DNA from: an uncultured Elusimicrobia bacterium
GTDB lineage: Bacteria; Elusimicrobiota; Elusimicrobia; Elusimicrobiales; UBA9959
NCBI GenBank assembly: GCA_903879915.1
Contig: CAIRNJ010000101.1
Coordinates: 61,053 to 125,052, forward strand
DNA: 64,000 bases
Direction of reading: 5' to 3'
Part shown: in pieces, positions 36,595 through 44,728 of the stretch
Layout of the letters: the number at the start of each line of letters is the position of its first letter
How positions within the stretch are numbered: the first letter of the stretch is position 1
Position numbers and translations under genes: made by a program
The notes under the pieces: model-generated
What the model was told of the DNA's origin: nothing
The model's database searches: none
Seen by the model: the letters and a program-made list of their open reading frames with translations, nothing else

Positions 36595-37938
36595 ATGACG
36601 CGTACCATACAGCCCGCCCCCGCCGCCCATGCGGCGGGGAAATGGGCCGGGGTTTATAGGGACAAACTTATAAGCATAGACGAGGCCGTGTCGAAGATAC
36701 GGTCCGACCAGGACGTGGTGGTGGCGCAGTGCGCCTCCGAGCCGCAGGGCCTGATGTCCCGGTTCCACACCGCGGCGGCCGAGAACGTGCGCGTGTTCTC
36801 CGTGCTGACGCTGAAGCCCTACGACTTCTACATGCGGCCCGACATGAAAGGGCGGTTCGAGCTGTGCAGCTGGTTCCACGCCCCCGGCTCGCGCGCGGCG
36901 CTGAAGAACGGCACCGGCACGGTGACCTTCGTGCCCAACATGCTGCACCGCGCCGCGCTGGACCGCATCCAGGCCCGGCGGCCGGACGTGTTCTTCGGCA
37001 CCTGCACGCCGCCCGACAAGAACGGCTTCGTTTCGCTGTCTTTGGGCATCACCTACGAAAAAGAAATTCTCGAGGCGGCGAAGCTGGTGATCCTGGAAGT
37101 GAACCGCAACCTCCCCCTCACCTTCGGCGACACTCACCTGCACGTGAGCGCGGTGGATAATTTCGTGGAGCACGACCAGGAAGTGCCCACGCTGCCCTCG
37201 GCGTCCCCGGACGCCACGGAGCTGGCCATCGGCGGCTACATCGGCGAGCTGGTGCCGGACGAAGCCACCATCCAGCTGGGCATAGGCGGCATTCCCAACG
37301 CCGCGGCGCTGGCGCTGAAGAACAAGAAGGACCTGGGCGTGCACACCGAGATGATGGTGGATTCCATGATGGAGCTTTACGAATGCGGCGCCATCACCAA
37401 CCGCAAAAAAGCGCTGGTGAAGGACAAGTTCGTCTGCACTTTCGCCATGGGTTCGCGCAAGCTCTACGACTGGCTGGACGGCAACGTGGCGGTGGAGTTC
37501 CGGCGCGGCAGCTGGGTGAACGACCCCGCCGTGATACGCCAGAATTCCAGGATGGTTTCCGTGAACACCTGCCTGACGGTGGACCTCACCGGCCAGGTGG
37601 CCAGCGAAACCATCGGCACCGCGCAGTATTCCGGCACCGGCGGCCAGACCGACACGGCCGTGGGCGCGAAAGAGGCCTACGACGGGCTGGGCAAATCGGT
37701 GATAGCCTGCCGCTCCACGGCGAAAGGCGGCGCGGTGTCCACTATAGTGCCGGTGCTGCCCGAGGGTACGGCGGTAACGCTGCACCGGAGCAACACGGAC
37801 CACATCGTGACCGAGCACGGCATAGCCCGGCTGCGCGGCCGCACGGTGCGCGAGCGCGCCCAGAACCTGATAGCGGTGGCGCACCCGGATTTCCGCTCTG
37901 AGCTCAGGGCGCAGGCGGCGAAACTGGGTTATCTCTAG
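36595..37938 (+). CDS. acetyl-CoA hydrolase/4-hydroxybutyrate-type CoA-transferase
   Basis: 447 aa from the ATG at 36595, chosen because GGAG lies 6 bp upstream; ATG 36583 is in frame without a ribosome site. The protein shows the two-domain family I-like CoA-transferase pattern: FGTCTPPDKNGFVSLSLG, then QLGIGGIPNAAALAL, and the catalytic Glu in GVHTEMMVD (about residue 252), with late motifs SGTGGQTDTAVGA and HGIARLRGRTVRERAQNLI. It would move CoA between acetyl-CoA and another acid, for example butyrate or 4-hydroxybutyrate. The substrate is not fixed by sequence. Downstream is the thiolase. Confidence 0.87.
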   Translation: MTRTIQPAPAAHAAGKWAGVYRDKLISIDEAVSKIRSDQDVVVAQCASEPQGLMSRFHTAAAENVRVFSVLTLKPYDFYMRPDMKGRFELCSWFHAPGSRAALKNGTGTVTFVPNMLHRAALDRIQARRPDVFFGTCTPPDKNGFVSLSLGITYEKEILEAAKLVILEVNRNLPLTFGDTHLHVSAVDNFVEHDQEVPTLPSASPDATELAIGGYIGELVPDEATIQLGIGGIPNAAALALKNKKDLGVHTEMMVDSMMELYECGAITNRKKALVKDKFVCTFAMGSRKLYDWLDGNVAVEFRRGSWVNDPAVIRQNSRMVSVNTCLTVDLTGQVASETIGTAQYSGTGGQTDTAVGAKEAYDGLGKSVIACRSTAKGGAVSTIVPVLPEGTAVTLHRSNTDHIVTEHGIARLRGRTVRERAQNLIAVAHPDFRSELRAQAAKLGYL

Positions 37939-38013
37939 AACAAGATCTGCGGGTTAGAAAAAAATCAGAGCTTAGATTTGGGTTGAGTAAAAAAATTAAC
38001 GGAGGAGAATAAA

Positions 38014-39195
38014 ATGAAAGAAGTTTTTATAGTTGACGGCGTTCGGACGGCTATCGGCAATTTCGGCGGCACGCTGGCGGATTTCAGCTCGGTGGAGCTC
38101 GGCAAAGTGGCCGGCAAAGCCCTGCTGGAGCGGACCCACACCGACCCCGCGCAGGTGGACGAGGCGCTGTTCGGCAGCATCTACCAGGCCGGCTGCGGCC
38201 AGAACATCGCCCGGCAGATAGCCATGGGCATAGGCATGCCCAAGGAAAAAACGGCCCTTACCCTTAACATGCTGTGCGGCTCCGGGCTGCGCACCGTGGC
38301 CATGGCCGCGCAGCAGATAAAGTGCGGCGACGCCGAACTGATAATCGCCGGCGGCGCGGAATCCATGACCAACGCGCCCTACCTGCTGAAGAAAGCGCGC
38401 TCGGGCTACAAGATGGGCCACGGCGAAATGCTGGACTCCATGCTCTGCGACGGCCTTACCGACGTCTTCAACAATTACCACATGGGCGTGACGGCCGAGA
38501 ACCTGGTGACCCAGTACGGCCTTACCCGCGAGGAACAGGATAATTTCGCCGCGGGCTCGCAGAACAAGGCGGAAAAAGCCCAGGCCGCCGACCGCTTCAA
38601 GGAAGAGATCGCTCCCGTGGCCATAACGGACCGGAAAGGCAACACCACCTACTTCGCCAAGGACGAATTCCCCAAGGCCGGCATCACCGCCGACAAGCTT
38701 GGCAAACTGCGCCCCGCGTTCAAGAAAGACGGCTCCGTTACCGCCGCCAACGCCTCGGGCATCAACGACGCCGCCGCCTGCGTGCTGGTGGCCTCGGCCG
38801 AAGCGGTGAAGAAACACGGCTACAAACCGATGGCCAAAATAGTTTCCTACGGCTGGGCCGGCACCGACCCCGCCATCATGGGCATCGGCCCGGTGGACGC
38901 CGTTAAGCTGGCGCTCTCGCGCGCCGGCTGGCAGATGAAGGACGTTGAACTTATAGAAGCTAACGAAGCTTTCGCCGCGCAGTCGCTGGCGGTGGCCAAG
39001 GACCTGGGCTTCAACCCCGACATCGTGAACGTCAACGGCGGCGCCATAGCGCTGGGCCATCCCGTGGGCGCCAGCGGCACCCGCATCCTGGTGACGCTCA
39101 TCCACGAAATGAAAAAACGCGGCGTAAAAAAAGGCCTGGCCACGCTGTGCGTGGGCGGCGGCATGGGCATAGCCATGTGCGTGGAAGCCGTATAA
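38014..39195 (+). CDS. acetyl-CoA C-acetyltransferase (thiolase II type)
   Basis: 393 aa, standard for AtoB/PhaA. Nucleophile Cys88 is in NMLCGSGLRTV, the second site has [10 protein letters not shown] (His) and the last is [13 protein letters not shown] (Cys). NEAFAAQ is present. The enzyme joins two acetyl-CoA to acetoacetyl-CoA or runs in reverse. Together with the SDR reductase and CoA-transferase this gives part of a C4 acyl pathway. GGAGGAG precedes the ATG; the 75-bp gap from the CoA-transferase is AT-rich. A close paralogue is at 46253-47431. Confidence 0.95.
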   Translation: MKEVFIVDGVRTAIGNFGGTLADFSSVELGKVAGKALLERTHTDPAQVDEALFGSIYQAGCGQNIARQIAMGIGMPKEKTALTLNMLCGSGLRTVAMAAQQIKCGDAELIIAGGAESMTNAPYLLKKARSGYKMGHGEMLDSMLCDGLTDVFNNYHMGVTAENLVTQYGLTREEQDNFAAGSQNKAEKAQAADRFKEEIAPVAITDRKGNTTYFAKDEFPKAGITADKLGKLRPAFKKDGSVTAANASGINDAAACVLVASAEAVKKHGYKPMAKIVSYGWAGTDPAIMGIGPVDAVKLALSRAGWQMKDVELIEANEAFAAQSLAVAKDLGFNPDIVNVNGGAIALGHPVGASGTRILVTLIHEMKKRGVKKGLATLCVGGGMGIAMCVEAV

Positions 39196-39218
39196 GAACA
39201 GGATCGACGGAGACCCCG

Positions 39219-40232
39219 ATGACCGCTGTGAAGAACAGGGACATTACGGCGCTGACGCCGGAACTGCGCGAATATTTTCTGCGCGCGGTTTCGGCGCCGC
39301 CGCCGGCGGCCGACCAGCTGGGCGAGGCGCTGGCGATCTCCAAAGCTTTCCTGGCGGCGGCGGCCGCCCGCGCGGGCTCTTTTCAGGCCATGCGCGACGC
39401 GGAGACCGACGAAGCGCTGACCCGCGATTTCTACGACCCGCTGGCCGACGCTATAGCGCTGCGGCTGGCCCGTTTTACCGCCGGCCGGCGCGCGCCGGTG
39501 CACGCCTGGGCGCTGCTGGGCGCCTTATATTTTTACGCGGTTAAATTCTTGGTCTGGGACAAGGCGGCGGTGCCGCACGGCGCTGCCGTTGCGGCGGCCA
39601 GCTTTTGCGCCAACGGCATCAGCAGGCGCCCTTTCCCCTGGTGGGGACCCGCCGCCGCCGGCCCGTCGCAGACCGTGCCCGCCCCGGGCGACACGCGCGG
39701 CAGGATGCTGGCCGCGGCCGAAGAAAGCTTCGGGCGCAGCGGCTACAACGCCACGCTGGTCTCGGACATCGCCAGGAAGGCCGGCGTCTCGGCCGGTAAT
39801 TTCTACCTTTTCTTCGGCTCCAAGCAGAAAGCCCTTGAAACGGTGGTGAAGCGCCTGCGCGACAGCCTGGTAAAAAAGGCCGCCGCTTATTCCGCCGGCG
39901 CGGGCTCCCGCGTTGAGACCGAGGCCATGTCTTTCTGGGCGCTGTTCGACTTCATACAGGAGCACCCGCACGGCTACCGCATAATGCGCGAGGCCGAAAC
40001 CGCCGACCGGGAACTGGCCGACGCCTACTACGGCGAAATTTTCAGGAACTACGCTGATCAACTGAGCCGCGCGGGAGAGGGCGAGTTCACGATAAAGGAC
40101 CACGAGCTGCTGGCCCTGGCCCTGATGGGCGCCGGGCATATGCTGGGCATGAAGCGCGTGCTGCGCGGCGGCTTCCGCGGCATAACCGACAACGAACTTT
40201 TAAAAGCGGTCTTCGAAGGCGTCAGGGAATAA
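39219..40232 (+). CDS. TetR-family regulator, tandem type with the first DNA-binding domain lost
   Basis: 337 aa from the ATG at 39219 (GGAGA just upstream). The first 130 residues align by eye with the first ligand domain of the double TetR at 34396 (FQAMRDAETDEALTRDFYDPLADAIALRLARF, LLGALYFYAVKFLVWDKAAVP), but no helix-turn-helix precedes them. A complete TetR unit follows, HTH at about 157-205 (RMLAAAEESFGRSGYNATLVSDI...GNFYLFFGSKQKAL) and a ligand domain with GYRIMREAETADREL. The DNA-binding count is thus one per chain. It closes the acyl-CoA operon, 23 bp after the thiolase. Confidence 0.85.
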   Translation: MTAVKNRDITALTPELREYFLRAVSAPPPAADQLGEALAISKAFLAAAAARAGSFQAMRDAETDEALTRDFYDPLADAIALRLARFTAGRRAPVHAWALLGALYFYAVKFLVWDKAAVPHGAAVAAASFCANGISRRPFPWWGPAAAGPSQTVPAPGDTRGRMLAAAEESFGRSGYNATLVSDIARKAGVSAGNFYLFFGSKQKALETVVKRLRDSLVKKAAAYSAGAGSRVETEAMSFWALFDFIQEHPHGYRIMREAETADRELADAYYGEIFRNYADQLSRAGEGEFTIKDHELLALALMGAGHMLGMKRVLRGGFRGITDNELLKAVFEGVRE

Positions 40233-40300
40233 AAAGCGCGGCACTCAGTATTTATAAATAGACTCCCCCGGCGCGCTTATAATATGATAGGATATTGCCA

Positions 40301-41596
40301 ATGACAAAGTCCTCTGTAACTTTTTTCGCCCTTCTCCTGACCGCGCTGGCCCCCGGCGCCGGCGCCGCTAAAGCGCTCGAACAGCTGCCGGGCCGCGCCC
40401 CGGACCTCAAGATCTCCGAAGTTTCCTCCCCCATGCCCGTTCCCTCGGTCAGGGCCGCCGGCCTCGAGCTGGTCCGCTCCATCCCGTCGAAATACTGGGA
40501 GCGCATAGAGTGCTACCAGGACACGGCCCATCCTTTCGCGATGGAGAGCGCGCTGAATAAATCCCGGCACGAAACGCCCGAGATAGTTTCAGCTTTCGGC
40601 ACCAACCTGCCGCCGACGTCCATTTTCCTGCTGCATTACGGACCAAAGTGGAGGACCAACACGGGCAAAGTGGTAGTGCTGGCGCACGGCGCTTCAGACA
40701 ACGCCAACCGCGCCTGGGCCACCCCCGCCATACAGCTCGGCGACGCCAACGCCCCCGGGCTGCTGCAGGCGCTGGAAGCGAAAGGCTTCAGGGTTTTCGC
40801 CGTAACGTTCCCGCACAAGCACGGCAACCTTTTTTACGAGGCGCAGTATTTAGCCGACGCCATAACGCTGGTCAGGCAGGCCACCGGCGTAAACAAGGTT
40901 ACGCTGATAGGCCACAGCGCCGGCGGCCTGGTGGCCAGGGCTTATGTTTCCAGCTACCGGCTGATGGGCGCGTGGGACTCCTACAGGAACGACGTGGACC
41001 AGCTGATAACGCTGGCCACCCCGCACCGCGGCCAGGATTTCTCCTTCCGCCACCCCGAGTTCAACTATTATTTCATGAAGGACGATCTGGCGGCCAACGG
41101 GCCGATGAGCTGGGACAAGATCCTGGCCTACGGGATCTGGCAGGACACCTTCGAGTTCAGCATCTACAGCGATAATTTCCCCATGCAGCAGCAGGTGCTG
41201 TACAACTGGAGCGGCAAATATCCCGTCAGCACGCTGTCGCCCGACTTCGCCACCACCATGGCCGGCGGCCAGGGCCTGATGAGCCACTCGCTGGGCATCA
41301 ACAGCGCCATGATGAAAGGCGGGAACTTCATGGCCACGTTCAAATCCTACCCGGTGCCCGCGGACATCGCCGTTACGGTAATAGCCGGCAACAACGACAA
41401 GATACAGAACGTGCCGCAGACCGAAAAGGACGGCCCCTCCGACGGGCTGGTCTTCCTGGAGAGCGCCAGCCATACCGCCGACCTCACGCACCCGGCCCGC
41501 AAAGTGCCGATACAGAAGATCATCGTCAACGAGAACCACGTCACCATCACCTTCAGCCCCGCTATGCTCAAGCTGGTAGCCGACCTGATAAAATAA
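40301..41596 (+). CDS. secreted alpha/beta-hydrolase, lipase-like
   Basis: 431 aa from the ATG at 40301; an in-frame TTG at 40295 is less likely. A signal peptide (SSVTFFALLLTALAPGAGA) precedes the fold. VVVLAHGASDNAN is the oxyanion-hole strand, GHSAGGLVARAYVSSY the nucleophile elbow (Ser near residue 207), and ATPHRGQDF matches lipase family proteins. The Asp and His would be in AGNNDKIQNV and a later His (NENHVTITF). An esterase or triacylglycerol lipase is likely. A TATAAT box lies at 40278-40283 and a terminator closes the gene, so it is transcribed alone. Confidence 0.82.
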   Translation: MTKSSVTFFALLLTALAPGAGAAKALEQLPGRAPDLKISEVSSPMPVPSVRAAGLELVRSIPSKYWERIECYQDTAHPFAMESALNKSRHETPEIVSAFGTNLPPTSIFLLHYGPKWRTNTGKVVVLAHGASDNANRAWATPAIQLGDANAPGLLQALEAKGFRVFAVTFPHKHGNLFYEAQYLADAITLVRQATGVNKVTLIGHSAGGLVARAYVSSYRLMGAWDSYRNDVDQLITLATPHRGQDFSFRHPEFNYYFMKDDLAANGPMSWDKILAYGIWQDTFEFSIYSDNFPMQQQVLYNWSGKYPVSTLSPDFATTMAGGQGLMSHSLGINSAMMKGGNFMATFKSYPVPADIAVTVIAGNNDKIQNVPQTEKDGPSDGLVFLESASHTADLTHPARKVPIQKIIVNENHVTITFSPAMLKLVADLIK

Positions 41597-41613
41597 CGGC
41601 GCCGCATATAAAC

Positions 41614-41641
41614 AAAAAAGCCCGGTCCGCCGGGCTTTTTC
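41614..41641. terminator. bidirectional intrinsic terminator
   Basis: GCCCGG (41620-41625) and CCGGGC (41630-41635) enclose a TCCG loop; A-run and T-run flank it. It ends the lipase gene (plus) and the PbgA-like gene (minus). Confidence 0.88.
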
Positions 41642-41656
41642 ATTTCCTCGCGCGCG

Positions 41657-43474
41657 TTACTTATAGAATTTCTTGGCTTCCTTCTGGAACCGCATTATCA
41701 GCGGCATGAACGCCGCCGCGGCGCGCCCCGGCTGCTGGCGGTATTCGCTGTCAAAAACCTTTACGCCGCCTTTGTACGCCTCCAGCGGCATCTCCAGCGT
41801 GGCGGTGGCCGTTATTATGCAGGCGCTGTCCCACGACGAGGAAGGCAGAAAAGCCCGCGCTTCGCGCGCGAACAGGCTGCGCCCGCTGGAGTAATCCTCC
41901 GCGGCGTTCTTCACGCCGGCCAGCGGCAGCAGCGTAGGCACGATATCCAGGTGGCTGGTAAAGGCGCGCACGCGTTCGGGCGGCCGGCCCGGCGCGTACA
42001 GCACCAGCGGCACGTGTATCTCCTCGGGGCTGTAGCCCTGGTTATGCCCGTAGCGCCCCCGCTCCAGGAAAGCCTCGCCGTGGTCGCCCATCACCAGCAC
42101 CACCGTATCCTTAAGCCCGCCGGAGGCCTCCAGCGCCTTCATTATGCGGCCCACTAAATGATCGTCGAAGCGTACCGAGTTCTTATATTTATTCTTCAGC
42201 GCGCCCACGCTGTCCAGGTTTAGCGCCAGCTGGCTGACGCCGTTCGAGGGCTTGAACTTTTCGAAGCCGGGCAGGTAATCGTAACTGCCGTGCGAGGCGT
42301 CGTAGAAGACGAAGCCGAAATAAGGCTTTTTCGCGTCGCGCGTCTTCAGATAAGAGATGAACTTCTCCGAGATGTCCTGGTCGCGCTCGGCGCCGTTCTC
42401 CCCGGCCGGCTCGTCGTAAATGCCGGCGCGCGGCACGGCCACGAAGCAGGTCTTGTTGAACTCGGGGAAGCTGAGCTTGGCGCTGGCGTAGAGCCGCAGG
42501 TCGTAGCCCTGCTTTTTCAGCACGTCGATAAGCGCCGGGCCGCGCCGCTCGCCCAGCATGGGGAACCAGTAGTTGCCGTAAATGCCGTACAGCATGGAGA
42601 AGATGCCGAACCGGGTGCAGTTGCCGCCGCTGTAATGGTTCTCGAACACCGCGGAGCGTTCGCCCAGCGCCCAGGTTTCCGGCATCACGTCGGGGTTGAG
42701 CATGTCGGAGCGCAGCGAGTCCACTATTATCAAAAGGAAGTTCAGCGGCCGGGCCGGCGGCTCCGTGCGCAGCGGCGCGCGCGGGTAGGCCAGCCCGGAA
42801 TACCGCAGGTCCACGCCGCCTTTCACCTCGCTGTCCAGCTTCACGCCCAGGTATTTACTGGCGAAGGTGCGGATGCGCAGCGGCTGGTAAAGAGGAAAAA
42901 GCTGCGCGTTGCGGGTAATGTACACCGAATCGTAAAGCGTGCCCCAGGCGAACAGCCCTTTATCGGCCGCCACGAACAGCAGCAGGGCCGCGGCCAGCGC
43001 TTTGGCCTGCCGGGGTTTCCATTTCAGCGCCAGCGCCGCCGACTTCCGCCAGAAATACCACTGCGCGAAGCCCAGCGCCGCCGCTATCAGCACGAACAGC
43101 GCTTTGGTGCCCCAGCCCTGGTCCAGCGATTCCAGCCCCCCCGGGGTCAGCACCAGGTTCAGCACCATGGAGTTCAGGTGGAACTTGAAGATCTTGTAGA
43201 TGGCCACGTCGGTAACGAGCGTCATCTGGAACGCCGCCAGCAGCGCGCACAGCGCGCCGCGGCCGCGCGGCAGAAGGAACAGCACGGCCGCCGGCACGGC
43301 CAGCGCCGCGTACAGCATTACCGTGTTCGAAACCAGCGCTGTGCCCGTGTACAGCATTTCCAGCGGGTGCCCGCCGGTGAATAAAAGCAGCAGGGAGCAG
43401 ACGGCCAGGGAAAGGCCGAAGTTAAGCCACAGGAACGCCGAAAGGCGTTTAAAGTCGGGTTTTAATATAGCCAT
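41657..43474 (-). CDS. PbgA/LapC (YejM)-like inner-membrane protein with sulfatase-fold domain
   Basis: 605 aa from the ATG at 43474; an in-frame TTG at 43489 also exists. Five membrane helices fill residues 10-185. A linker is followed by a periplasmic alkaline-phosphatase-fold domain (LNFLLIIVDSLRSDMLNPDVMP ... NCTRFGIFSMLYGIYGNYWFP ... VLVMGDHGEAFLERGRYGHNQGYS). The Thr of NCTRFG sits at the nucleophile position, and the DHGE/GHN metal ligands are kept. In enterics PbgA/LapC controls lipid A synthesis; other relatives transfer phospho-groups onto glycolipids. Divergent from rlmN, sharing the gap 43475-43553. Confidence 0.82.
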   Translation of the reverse strand: MAILKPDFKRLSAFLWLNFGLSLAVCSLLLLFTGGHPLEMLYTGTALVSNTVMLYAALAVPAAVLFLLPRGRGALCALLAAFQMTLVTDVAIYKIFKFHLNSMVLNLVLTPGGLESLDQGWGTKALFVLIAAALGFAQWYFWRKSAALALKWKPRQAKALAAALLLFVAADKGLFAWGTLYDSVYITRNAQLFPLYQPLRIRTFASKYLGVKLDSEVKGGVDLRYSGLAYPRAPLRTEPPARPLNFLLIIVDSLRSDMLNPDVMPETWALGERSAVFENHYSGGNCTRFGIFSMLYGIYGNYWFPMLGERRGPALIDVLKKQGYDLRLYASAKLSFPEFNKTCFVAVPRAGIYDEPAGENGAERDQDISEKFISYLKTRDAKKPYFGFVFYDASHGSYDYLPGFEKFKPSNGVSQLALNLDSVGALKNKYKNSVRFDDHLVGRIMKALEASGGLKDTVVLVMGDHGEAFLERGRYGHNQGYSPEEIHVPLVLYAPGRPPERVRAFTSHLDIVPTLLPLAGVKNAAEDYSSGRSLFAREARAFLPSSSWDSACIITATATLEMPLEAYKGGVKVFDSEYRQQPGRAAAAFMPLIMRFQKEAKKFYK

Positions 43475-43492
43475 AAGCGCCAGCGCCAAAGT

Positions 43493-43500
43493 GATATAAT
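43493..43500 (+). promoter_or_regulatory. extended -10 promoter of rlmN
   Basis: GATATAAT preceded by T gives TGATATAAT, a TGn extended -10 with perfect TATAAT at 43495-43500. No -35 box is evident, as allowed for extended -10 promoters. The leader to the ATG at 43554 is about 47 nt. Confidence 0.6.
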
Positions 43501-43553
43501 GATTCTACTTATTTTAGACCTTCGCGGCCGAGCCGGAGCCGCGTTTTACCTTT

Positions 43554-44576
43554 ATGGACATTAAAAAACTTGCTGTTTTCATGAAAGAGAACGGCGCACC
43601 CGCTTTCCGCATTAAGCAGGCGCGCGACGCCGTGTTCAAGCACTTTGCCGCCTCCTGGGACGAAGTGCCGGTGCTGCCCGCCCCCCTCCGGGAGGCCCTG
43701 CACCGCAGCGTCCGCATCCATTCCGTGGACACCCTGGAGACCCTGGTCTCGAAAAAAGGAGACGCGGTGAAGTTCTGCTTCGGCCTGAAGGACGACCATA
43801 AGATAGAGACCGTGCTGCTCAACCTCATGCCCGAGAAATGGAGCCTCTGCATCTCCACGCAGGTAGGCTGCCCGGTGCGCTGCCCCTTCTGCGCCACCGG
43901 CCGCAAAGGCCTGAAGCGCAACCTTTCTCCGGAGGAAATAACCGACCAGTTCCTGGCCGCGGCGCATTACCTAAAAAAGACCCGCCAGCAGAAGATCACG
44001 AACGTGATCTTCATGGGCATGGGCGAACCGTTCCTGAATTACGAGTCGGTGGCCGAGGCCATAAAGGCCATCTCCGACCCCGACCGCATAGGGCTGGGCC
44101 ACCGGCACATCTCGGTGTCCACCGCCGGGCACGTGCCCGGCATACGCCGCTACGCCAAGGATTTCCCGCAGTGCAACCTGGCCATCTCGCTGCACGCCGT
44201 GGAAGACGCGCTGCGCACCAGCCTGGTGCCGCTCAACAGCACCTACCCGCTCGGCCAGCTTACGAAAGCGCTGACCGACTACATCTTCTCCACCAAGCGC
44301 CGCGTGTTCGTGGAATACGTGATGCTGGAAGGCATAAACAGCAGCCGCAGCCAGGCGGCCAGGCTCAACTCCTGGCTGCGCACGGTGGCCGCGCCCAAGT
44401 ATTTCGTGGTGAACCTGATCCCCTACAACCGCACCGGCTCCCTTTACCGGGCCCCCGCCCGCGAAAGGGTGAAAGTGTTCGCCGACCTGCTGACGGAGAT
44501 GGGCATAGAAGTGACCACCCGCAAAAGCATGGGCGAGGACATAGCCGGCGCCTGCGGCCAGCTGGCCGGCGAGTAA
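43554..44576 (+). CDS. rlmN: 23S rRNA (adenine-2503-C2)-methyltransferase, radical SAM
   Basis: 340 aa. The radical-SAM cluster motif is Cys106, Cys110, Cys113 (CPVRCPFC). FMGMGEPFLNYESV, the SAM-binding GxGEP-like loop, and HISVSTAGHVPGI, AISLHAVED follow. The methyl-carrying Cys of the RlmN mechanism is in GACGQLAGE at the C-terminus. It methylates A2503 in 23S rRNA and A37 in some tRNAs. It stands alone; the transcript runs into the inverted repeat at 44580, which could end it. Confidence 0.97.
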   Translation: MDIKKLAVFMKENGAPAFRIKQARDAVFKHFAASWDEVPVLPAPLREALHRSVRIHSVDTLETLVSKKGDAVKFCFGLKDDHKIETVLLNLMPEKWSLCISTQVGCPVRCPFCATGRKGLKRNLSPEEITDQFLAAAHYLKKTRQQKITNVIFMGMGEPFLNYESVAEAIKAISDPDRIGLGHRHISVSTAGHVPGIRRYAKDFPQCNLAISLHAVEDALRTSLVPLNSTYPLGQLTKALTDYIFSTKRRVFVEYVMLEGINSSRSQAARLNSWLRTVAAPKYFVVNLIPYNRTGSLYRAPARERVKVFADLLTEMGIEVTTRKSMGEDIAGACGQLAGE

Positions 44577-44579
44577 CAG

Positions 44580-44663
44580 AGGGGACGTATTTGACTTTTT
44601 GACTATTTATCAACAACACATGAGCAACTGCCGCAAATAGTCAAAAAGTCAAATACGTCCCCT
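44580..44663. repeat. perfect 29-bp inverted repeat, REP/MITE-like palindrome
   Basis: Arms 44580-44608 and 44635-44663 are exact inverse copies (each has AGGGGACG at its outer end and a run of T or A inside), with 26 bp between. Composition is much more AT-rich than the neighbourhood. It starts 3 bp after the rlmN stop. The repeat resembles palindromic elements that small REP-associated (Y1) transposases move; none is in this window. The transcript would fold into a long hairpin, which may also protect or terminate messages. Confidence 0.75.
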
Positions 44664-44728
44664 GACAATAAATATATAATAACTGTGTATTACGCTGTTT
44701 ATTAGCTGGTCCTTTCAGGAGGTACACC

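Noticed and set aside
34651..37884. 1077-codon open frame on the minus strand
   Set aside because: It is antisense to the double TetR, KAS III-like and CoA-transferase genes; its composition (His, Arg, Gly, Ala-rich) is that of a GC-rich shadow frame.
44577..44728. Riboswitch before purF
   Set aside because: The conserved purine-riboswitch core could not be found; the gap is dominated by the 29-bp inverted repeat and a short AT-rich stretch.
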